From assembly GCF_029784135.1 (NCBI RefSeq), contig NC_073745.1:241271946-241335945 (forward strand): a DNA stretch of 64,000 bases, in the 5' to 3' direction. This document shows positions 56,740 to 64,000 of this stretch, piece by piece. How positions within the stretch are numbered: the stretch's first letter is position 1; each line of letters starts with the position of its first letter. A program made the position numbers and the translations under genes. This DNA is from Toxorhynchites rutilus septentrionalis (lineage: Eukaryota; Arthropoda; Insecta; Diptera; Culicidae). Below the pieces are notes generated by a model, which was not told the origin of the DNA, ran no database searches, and saw nothing but the letters and a program-made list of their open reading frames with translations.

Positions 56740-56954
56740 TATCTCGATACCGAAGATGCAATTTTTTTCGTTCCATTAAGGTTCTGAACTACTAGGGTGT
56801 CATCGGTTCACCAAGAAAATAATTGTTCAGGAATTTTGTGTGTCATTTGGTTTTCCATAACAGTAACAAACCTGTCCCCACCAAGGATGGAAGTAAAGCT
56901 AATCGAGACTGGAAATAGAAAGGGCTTCCGCTGAGAAGAACACAAATCGGAGAT

Positions 56955-57000
56955 AAGTGTGTGTATGTGTATCGTGTGTATCGGAGTGTGTGTGTATGTT
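56955..57000. repeat. GT-rich simple repeat
   Basis: Interrupted GTGTGT/TATGTGT tract of about 45 bp. No gene is associated. Confidence 0.7.
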
Positions 57001-57166
57001 CATTGTATTGCTTCAAGCCATCGATATATGGCTTTGTGTGCGTACGTGCGTGCTTCATAACCCGTATGTACAAATAGCATCTTCGCTACGCTGATACCCC
57101 ATTTGTATCTGCTCCAGTGTGCATTGGCCCTGTCGCGAAGCAACAGTCATCTAATATTTATATGTT

Positions 57167-58200
57167 ACTAGCTGACCTGACAAACTTCGTCCCGTCCTAA
57201 ATTTATTTTTCGATATAACATCCACATTTTCTTGCTAAGCACATGTTCATGAGTCCAATCGCAAAACTGTTAATTGATTGATCCTACCCTTTAACATTAT
57301 TTTTTACTATAAAATTTCAGTACTTCTACCAAAACTCGACATTATAATTTCAGATTATTTTCAAACAAAATTCTCGTGCAAGATTTCTCATCCACTTGCA
57401 ATTAACATGTTTCTCCGTTACATGGAATAAATGTTTGATACAGAACATATAATAGAATGAAGACAGCTCTGAATCGGACTATTTCTTTCTCGAGTTTTGC
57501 TCTTATCAACACATTCGGTAACCCATTTTTTTTATATAGATAGATAGAAGACGATATAGGAGTGCGTTTTATCACATTAAAATCCATTTCCACTTTCGAA
57601 CGAAGATCAATTTCGTTACCGCAAACATCAAATGGCCTAACAATGCTTTTTAATATGTAATATTAGAACACATGCGAATTGAATTTTTCGAATTTTCCTA
57701 TTTTCCTTCAGAGTTTTCCGAAAATCTTCAATTATCATGTTTGGTTGAAATATGTGCATTTTTATGGGACCCCTTTTCATTTCCAGAGGAGGAAGGGGTA
57801 TCATACCATCATAGAAACATTTCTCGTACCCAAAAACCCTCACATCCCGAATTTGGCTCCGTTTGCTTGATCAGTTCTCGAGTTATGCAGAAATTTGTGT
57901 TTCATTTGTATGGGAGCCCCCCTTTAGAAAGGGGTGAGGAGTGTCGAATTATCATAGCAACGTTTATCGATCCCTAAAACCTCTATATGCTAAGTTTGAT
58001 TAGTTCTCGAGTTGTTCAGCACCCTCCCCCCTCTTTAGAGAGGGGAAATGAGTGTCAACCATTTATTGCACCCTAAAACCTCCATATGTCTAATTTTGTT
58101 TCAGTTTCTTGATTAATTCTCGAGTTATGCAGAAATTTGTGTTTCATTTGTATGGCAGCCATCCCTAAGAGAGAGGGGAAGTCGTTCCATAACTACAGAT
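57167..58200 (+). repeat. repeat E, copy 2 (GCTGACCCGACAAAC family)
   Basis: Starts CTAGCTGACCTGACAAACTT, the inverted form of the end of copy 1, and shares interior text such as ATGTTTCTCCGTTACATGG and GGGTATCATACCATCATAG. Two or three internal direct repeats of about 110 bp contain GTTCTCGAGTTATGCAGAAA and GTGTTTCATTTGTATGG (57870, 58125). It is non-coding and its class is unknown. Confidence 0.6.
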
Positions 58201-58319
58201 CCCTTGCCAAATCATCAACTTACGGGTAAATTTATCTGCGTAAACAAATTTTAACCTACCCTACGCTTGACAAGATAAAATTTGTTACCGACTCTTTGTC
58301 CAAAAATCCATTTTTACGT

Positions 58320-58860
58320 ACCCTATGATCAGAAAGTACCGGGATTTTTAAAACAAAACGAAATACAGTTAAATTTCACGCAAATTTATTTTATCTTTAT
58401 CAAAAACCGATTCATCTGAAGCAACACACATTTGTCAACGCTTGACCCAGTCCTCCATGCATCCCTGGTAGGCCAAGGAAAGGATGGTTTTTAGTTTCCT
58501 CGTCACATTCTCTTTGATCTCATCGATCGACTGAAATCTTTTTCCACGAAGTGGTAACTTCAACTAGGGAAACAAAAAAAAATCGCACGGGACCATCAGG
58601 TGAATATGGTGCTTACTCGGTGATTTTTATTTGATGTTTGGTCAAATAATTCAGTACAATTCTGGCTCGGTGCGATGGCGCGTTATTATCATGCAAAATC
58701 CAAGAATTGTCGGCCCACATTTCTAGTCGTTGGCGACGTACAGCATCTCTCAAACGCTTCAAAACGGATAAATAATATTCTTTGTTGACTGTCTAGTCCG
58801 GTGGAAGGTACTAATAGTGTTATACCCGTTGACAATCGAAGAAAAATAATGTCTGTGTTA
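58320..58860 (-). pseudogene. mariner-like transposase, C-terminal relic
   Basis: On the - strand YLSVLKRLRDAVRRQRLEMW then ADNSWILHDNNAPSHRARIV shows the second catalytic Asp block (H-D-N-A-P-S-H). APYSPDGP with FFFV follows, a damaged version of Y-S-P-D-L-A-P-C-D-F-F, after a stop. A + strand end CAGAAAGTACCGGGATTTTT (58332) is probably the TIR. The N-terminal half and the other end are missing. This is a different family from the mariner at 4572. Confidence 0.7.
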
Positions 58861-61800
58861 TTGAAAGGCAATTTTTGTGCTGGAATGAAAGAGCTTGCCA
58901 GTCTGGTTTACACTAAAGTAAATATGGCATAGACCGCGCATCGTACGAACACAGTTTCAGCAATCGTAAATTGATTGAAAATTGTCTGCGTTCTAAAATG
59001 AACCAAGACCGACTCAAAGGCTTGGCATTTTTTTCGATCGAGAATGAATCGTTAGCAGAACTTGATTTAAATGCAATTATTTTGCTTCAGTTAAAGCACG
59101 CAAGGCAAAGATTTGACTAGAGAATAAGTGAAGCTGGTAATGATTTTGTGATCTTTGGTATAAGTGAGTAGCTTTCTCAAAATATCAGAAACTCAAAGTT
59201 AGTGAAAAAATCGAATAAAGTGGTATTTTTTGGGACGCATTTTCATAGTTTGCCGGGGCGCTGTCTACCCTCACTACGTCGCTGTACTGGTGCAACAAGT
59301 ATATAATCACCTGTAACCGAGTGTTTTGTCACTTTTTTTTTGCTTGAGCAGTGGTCTTAATGCCTTGTCCGACACTGTATGCATACAGATTGTATTTAGC
59401 TGTGGGTATATTCTTGAATGGCCAAACTTCAGAAGTATGAAAAAAAAATTTTTTTTTCAAATTTCTAGACTAAAATACTTACTGCTTTAATGGCCGTGGA
59501 GTCTCGTGCTGTATCCAGGTATCATTTCCATTCAACTCTATTCAACTCTATTTATCACTCGCAAGGCCACTTCGATCTGGTCAAGCCATCCTTACGACGT
59601 GTCCGGTACACCGTAATCTACTTACTTTTTCAGATTCTCTCCAAGCAGCGTACGCGTACACATCGTGGCCTCGTACCATAGACAATTCACAACATTTTCC
59701 GTTCAAAGATTCCAAGTGCGTTCATGGTTTTCCAACTAGAGGCGAATGAACTGAAAAGTTTAATTCATCAGTCATGGTTTCCAACGAGCAGTGTGGTTGT
59801 CTCGATTTAATTTAAAGATTTTTCAGAGAGGAAAATCGCATCACCCTTCCTCCAACCAACTTCTCGTTTTGTCACAGGGCTTTCTCATTATTCACTAACT
59901 AGCGAACGTGCTCATCCATGTTTTATTTAGCTTCAGTACGAATCTTCTTAGAACATAAATTATGGAACGAACATGTTTGTTATCATTTTCTTCCTCCAAT
60001 AATAATTGTTTCGCACAGACCTCAACAATTGATGATTTGCTGCCGTTGGTGGTGATATTTTTCGAATTTAAATCTAGCAAAAAACGAAGTGAACTGAACC
60101 ATATAAACCAAGTGAAAAGATTACGATTTTCGAATTTCCTATCGAACACTCTTTTTTGTAGAACTTGAGCTACAGTTTAGGGTGTATTGTAGAGCTTGTT
60201 ATTCAATTTCCCGGAAAACAGCACACGTTGTTCACTCGGTTAACTGAACGCAATTCCCAGTGGAATTTGATATTCTCCGAAAACAGTACTTTTGATGATG
60301 ATGAACTTCCACTTTTTATAATCTTTGAAAACAGTGCTTAGTAATAAAATAGAAACACCGTAGAAGCTTGATTGGGAACAGAAAATCGACTATAAAATCA
60401 ATGTTCAATGCATCCGCTGTTTTCATTTCCTGTTGTAGCTATGTTAGAAAAGTGTTTGAATCTAGAAAACTACGGAAAAGCTTTGAATTGCTCGAACTGT
60501 CTATGTAATGGCTAGTGGTGCTGCAGGTCTATGTAAATCTAGGTGCTTTTGAAAACTAAGGTTCCAGTGTATGCGAACCCTATCCGAACCTAACCGGCTT
60601 CGCAATATATGCACAAGGTAAAACGGCAAATGGCAGCAATCAACATCATCTGATGCTCATCGCACTCCAAAAGGTCCAGCCTTTTAGCTGGAGCAGCTTT
60701 TTTGCTATGCTTCGTACGTTGTCATAAACACAATAAGTTTAGTGACCGATACATATATCATTAAACAATAAACTTTGTTAATTAACACTAAATAGAAATG
60801 GAAAAAATATATAATGTTTGTTTTTCTATATATCAATTCGAAGATTCAAACTCAAGGGTTTACCCATCTTATATACTGGGTTCACCGAAAAAAATATTCC
60901 GCAAAAGACGAGCGTGCGTCGTTCGCTTCCTAGAAAAGATACAAATATTAGAATTTGGCTGTGTGAGCAGTTTCAAACTTGTCCTTTTTATGTTTGAACA
61001 CATATAAAACATCGAAAAAAGTTTGATAGTTACACTCGGGGACAATTTTATGTCCATCTGCAAGTTTCTTCACATGTTGGTTTTCTTCATCTGTTGTTTC
61101 TACGCAATTTAAAAAAAATGTTTTCGCTGCATTATGTATGCTCAATGTACACTGATTCACACATTTTAGCGCTATAGAAGTGGAAGATAGTTTTATCGTA
61201 ATTTTTTTTCCACGAGGTAACATCTCCAATGTGGCTAGTGTGTGTTGTAACAATTTATGAACGTTGAAAGTATTACGCTGAACTAAACTCGTTGTAAAAA
61301 GTAATATTTCTGAATATAGTGGGTATCAGTATTCCCTTAATATATCAGTGTTTTGTGTGTTATTTTTGTGTTATTTTCGTAACCCTACAAAGTGTCCTTT
61401 CCACCTTACACATAACAGTTAAAATGGAGAGAAAGTTTGCGCATTCCTGTCGCAAATGATTTCTAAAGCTGTCTTGCACTTCATCTTTCTACCCATGCTT
61501 TCTGTATACATTGTTATTTTTTTCTTTTTTACCTCCTGAATGTGTACATTCTCAAAATACGCTTTCCAACATCTATGCAAATATTTATGGTTTGTTTTGT
61601 AAGTTTCATTTTGCTAAGCATATTCCCTAAAAAGTTGGCTGTCCTTTGACAATCGTTTTTTACCTCACTCTCACACACTAGTAAAATTCTCATTTCACGC
61701 TTTCCCATTTTGTCATTCCAGCTAACGTATCCTCGAATAGTTATCATTCTCCGCGAACGAGAGAAGTGTGTACGGTAACATTCTGTCAGCGCATTCATTG

Positions 61801-62491
61801 TTTTCTGTACTGATCACACATAATTACGTTTTTTGCTGCTTATACTGCAGATAAAATGTTACTAGCTCGAATAGAAAAGAAAAAAGATGTCTAACTAATA
61901 TAATTTTTGCAGGCTGCATTTCATTTTGTCTACTCTCAATATACAACACGTTAAGTGAGAACGCGTCAGCAGTCACTCTACAATAATTGTATTACACAGA
62001 TTGTTCTATTATTCCAGATATACACTAATAATAGTTTTACGATAACAGTAAGAGAACTGCTGTAAAGTCGCGACACCCTCAAATTGCGCGCCTATTATCC
62101 GCTACAACGTAGAACATGTCTGCTTCCATATCTAGCAGGATGATGAATGATCAGCGAAAAAAAGGTATAATGTCAAAATGTGCTCATCGTTCACTAACGT
62201 CTAAGTTAAGTAAATACGTGGCGAAACCCATGCCAACAAACAGAAGAACTTATGCTTAGAGATTAAGCAACAGCTAGTAGAATAATTGCCGTTTGTTAAT
62301 CGAACTAAAACATTCTAATTTTTGAATAATATTTGTTTTTGTATAACATGGGCTTTTTTGTGTCCTTGATTTGTTTCGTTAACACATACAGTTTTCCACC
62401 TTTTGATTCTCTGTTGTTTTTACTCCAGCATAGCACATATAGGTGAGCGATTTCCGGCGATTCAACCGGCATCAAGCTCCGCAAAATACAT
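58861..62491. other. AT-rich region with no recognisable gene
   Basis: I find no TE protein, repeat end or conserved exon in these 3.6 kb. The right part lies downstream of the PKA-R exon and may hold its 3' UTR, but no clear polyadenylation signal was fixed. A short frame at 59490-59681 is unremarkable. A hairpin-like word GGTCCAGCCTTTTAGCTGGA is at 60669. Confidence 0.4.
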
Positions 62492-62713
62492 TTAGACCGA
62501 TAGCGAAACGAAGCTGTTGTACTGGGTGATGTTTCGTTTGAGGATGTCAGCGCACAGTCCCAGCACCCGCTCGAAACGGGCCCGGTCCAGTTTGACACAC
62601 TTGAGCGGTCCTCGGGCGATTACGGTGGCGGCTCGTGGACGGTCCAGCAACAGGGCAATCTCCCCGAAATAGTCACTGGGGCCGAGACGGCCAACTTCGG
62701 CGGGTTCTTCGTT
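62492..62713 (-). CDS. Pka-R1: cAMP-dependent protein kinase type I regulatory subunit, last exon
   Basis: 74 codons including TAA (62492-62494). The acceptor TCCACACAG lies just upstream on the - strand (62714-62715) and the exon opens in phase 0. It encodes the end of the second cyclic-nucleotide-binding domain: [20 protein letters not shown] then PRAATV. This is the phosphate-binding cassette, with the Glu and Arg that hold cAMP, followed by [18 protein letters not shown], and the C-terminus ends NSFVSLSV. The match to insect type I subunits is nearly complete; one visible difference is Leu in [11 protein letters not shown], where Pro is usual. The subunit holds the kinase inactive until cAMP binds. 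The remaining exons lie beyond the right edge; the flanking intron is invaded by repeat E and a mariner. Confidence 0.92.
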   Translation of the reverse strand, partial: NEEPAEVGRLGPSDYFGEIALLLDRPRAATVIARGPLKCVKLDRARFERVLGLCADILKRNITQYNSFVSLSV

Positions 62714-62757
62714 CTGTGTGGATAAAAAAGAGAATTGCGTGTATGGTTAATATATAA

Positions 62758-63469
62758 ATAGCTGACCCGACAAACGTTGTTCTGCCATATAAATTATTTC
62801 TAGTGAATATTTTGGTTGTTAAATAGAAAATCACAAATGTATCGTAAGTGTTTTTGGATGTTTTGACGATCTATAAAATTGAATGTGATCAACAAAATAG
62901 AAGGAACGAAACGATTTGAACAAAAATGTGACTGTGCGCATTGTCATTCGATAAACAAACGTGAAACGCTCGTGACTAATCTATTCTACCCTCTTCTACT
63001 GTATTCAATTAAGAAGAAAAATGTTGCAACGCTATATCGTTGCGGAGCAATTCAGAAATATTAGTGCAATCAAGCATTTCCCGAGTATGATTACGGCCCA
63101 TCCTTTCAAAAAGATCACACGAATATGTGGGGCTGGGATCTATCACATACTGAGGAATGGAGTGCTATAGACGATGACCGCCGACGAAAATAAAAAAAAA
63201 ACAAATCATTCATTACCTTCAATGTAAAAGGTGAAATGCTAAAGATATGTAAAGAATTGTTACTCGATGTTATTTGAATACTTAAAAGGCATAATCCTGA
63301 CCCTAACATAACTATTTTTTTAAACAACCTCGCATTTCCGTCAAAACTTTTTCCATGATATAAAATTATTATCAGACACAAGATTTTTCCCCAAATTGCA
63401 GATAATGTGTTACTCTGTTACATAGAACACATATTTGATACAGGACAGTTACAAACTGTCCCGAAAATA
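62758..63469 (+). repeat. repeat E, copy 3, in the PKA-R intron
   Basis: Starts TAGCTGACCCGACAAACGTT and later carries AATGTGTTACTCTGTTACAT with AACACATATTTGATACAGGA, matching copy 2 near 57400-57430. A mariner begins within it at 63472. Confidence 0.55.
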
Positions 63470-63471
63470 TA

Positions 63472-64000
63472 CAGGGTTTTACATTTCGGGCTTCCGAAAG
63501 TATACAGCCCTGCGCTGACAACCGATGAAAAACCCGCAAATGTTTTTCGAGCATTACGGACGGATTTTGGTCGTCCTGGACGGCCTACAGAGCACACAAT
63601 CGCTAATGTAGTGCGTAAGTTCGAACAAACTGGATCCGTAGTGGATATTGTGAAACCTGTGCATCATCGTAATGTGCGTTCGGCCGAAAATATTGCTGCT
63701 GTTGTTGCCAGTGTGGAGGATGAAACGAATGTTTCGATTCCACGGCGTGCTCAGCAATTGGGCTTGTCAAACACATCATTGTGGCGAATTTTGCATTTGG
63801 ACTTGCACCTACATCCATATAGGTCCAACTGGTACAAAAATTAGAGCGTGGTGACCATGGAATGCGTCGCGCATACGTCGATTGGGTGAACGAACAACAG
63901 CAGCAAAATGCTGATTTTTCGCATCAAATTTTCTTCAGCGATGAGGCACATTTCGAGCTCGGTGGCTATGTGAACACCCAAAATTTCCGTATATGGGGCT
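63472..64000 (+). pseudogene. Tc1/mariner-superfamily transposase, cut by the window edge
   Basis: The end CAGGGTTTTACATTTCGG follows TA at 63470-63471. The frame at 63407-63844 contains GRPGRPTEHTIANVVRKFEQ and SAENIAAVVASVEDETNVS then RRAQQLGLSNTSLWRIL, a double helix-turn-helix of the DUF4817 type. After a one-base shift near 63815 it goes on with YVDWVNEQQQQNADF, FSDEAHFELGGYVNTQNFRI. There FSDEAHF holds the first catalytic Asp. The very N-terminus appears shortened. It is partial because the window ends. Confidence 0.75.

Larger units (their letters stand above)
53966..56830. repeat. copy of the GGCCATTCCATG MITE family, split by pogo
   Basis: TTTCGTAATCATTGATTGTAG, AGAGGGCGCTATATTTTT and TATCTCGATATCAGAGATGT match the interior of the MITE at 24776-25483. 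The pogo element sits inside it, at ATA/TATCTCGATACC. The outer ends are worn. Confidence 0.45.

Noticed and set aside
58689..58871. 60-aa - strand frame
   Set aside because: It is a shadow of the mariner-like relic, whose true frame is offset and contains the H-D-N-x-A-P-S-H block.
62305..62598. 97-aa - strand frame
   Set aside because: It is a shadow: the real reading in this region is the PKA regulatory-subunit exon in another frame.
1..64000. CRISPR arrays, bacterial operons, integrated virus genes
   Set aside because: I looked for regular short spaced repeats, Shine-Dalgarno-led gene runs and viral replicase or capsid motifs and found none; the RT genes all belong to retrotransposon families.

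Overview
This window looks like a piece of a culicine mosquito genome, most likely Aedes-like. The evidence is a TE-crowded eukaryotic sequence with 57-62 bp GT-AG introns next to a 9.1 kb intron, tRNA-derived SINEs, many MITEs, I, Jockey-like and RTE-like non-LTR elements, a Ty1/copia relic, hAT, pogo and mariner elements, and insect-type host genes. No bacterial genes, CRISPR arrays or operons are present. A 500-N block (7741-8240) is an assembly gap. The species was not tested and remains an inference.

Four host-gene loci can be read. (1) An 11-finger C2H2 zinc-finger gene on the + strand (20416-31783). It has five exons whose splice phases all agree, giving 693 codons, and a TE-filled third splice gap of 9.1 kb (22309-31414). 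(2) A GNAT acetyltransferase of the arylalkylamine N-acetyltransferase type on the - strand (32055-32723), converging tail-to-tail on the zinc-finger gene. (3) The last coding exon of the type I regulatory subunit of cAMP-dependent protein kinase on the - strand (62492-62713); the rest lies beyond the right edge. (4) Two inverted, damaged copies of the 3' end of a Nup98-96 nucleoporin gene (about 50.0-52.0 kb) inside a 3.4 kb palindromic element with a TAA target duplication. A histone H2A pseudogene (about 46.2-46.66 kb) with its 3' stem-loop lies inside a hAT-like element.

Layout. 0-7.7 kb: MITEs, a SINE, a Jockey-like 3' fragment and a broken mariner. 8.2-13.5 kb: MITEs, an IS630/Tc1-type transposase relic and a deleted copia element. 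13.68-18.62 kb: a whole hAT element with exact 8-bp duplications, its broken transposase and a nested element. 19.5-32.8 kb: the zinc-finger gene and the acetyltransferase. 33.2-38.8 kb: RTE-like and I-clade retrotransposons. 38.8-44.1 kb: a Jockey-like element on the - strand cut by a SINE, a 744-bp insert and a MITE. 45-47.6 kb: a hAT-like element carrying the H2A relic. 48-52.7 kb: MITEs and the Nup96 palindrome. 53-58.9 kb: I-element tail, pogo, repeats and a mariner-like relic. 59-64 kb: quiet AT-rich DNA, the PKA-R exon, and another mariner running off the end.

The host genes do not form a pathway. The main story is nested transposition and the capture of host-gene pieces by DNA transposons. 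All family names come from reading motifs by eye; no database search was run.
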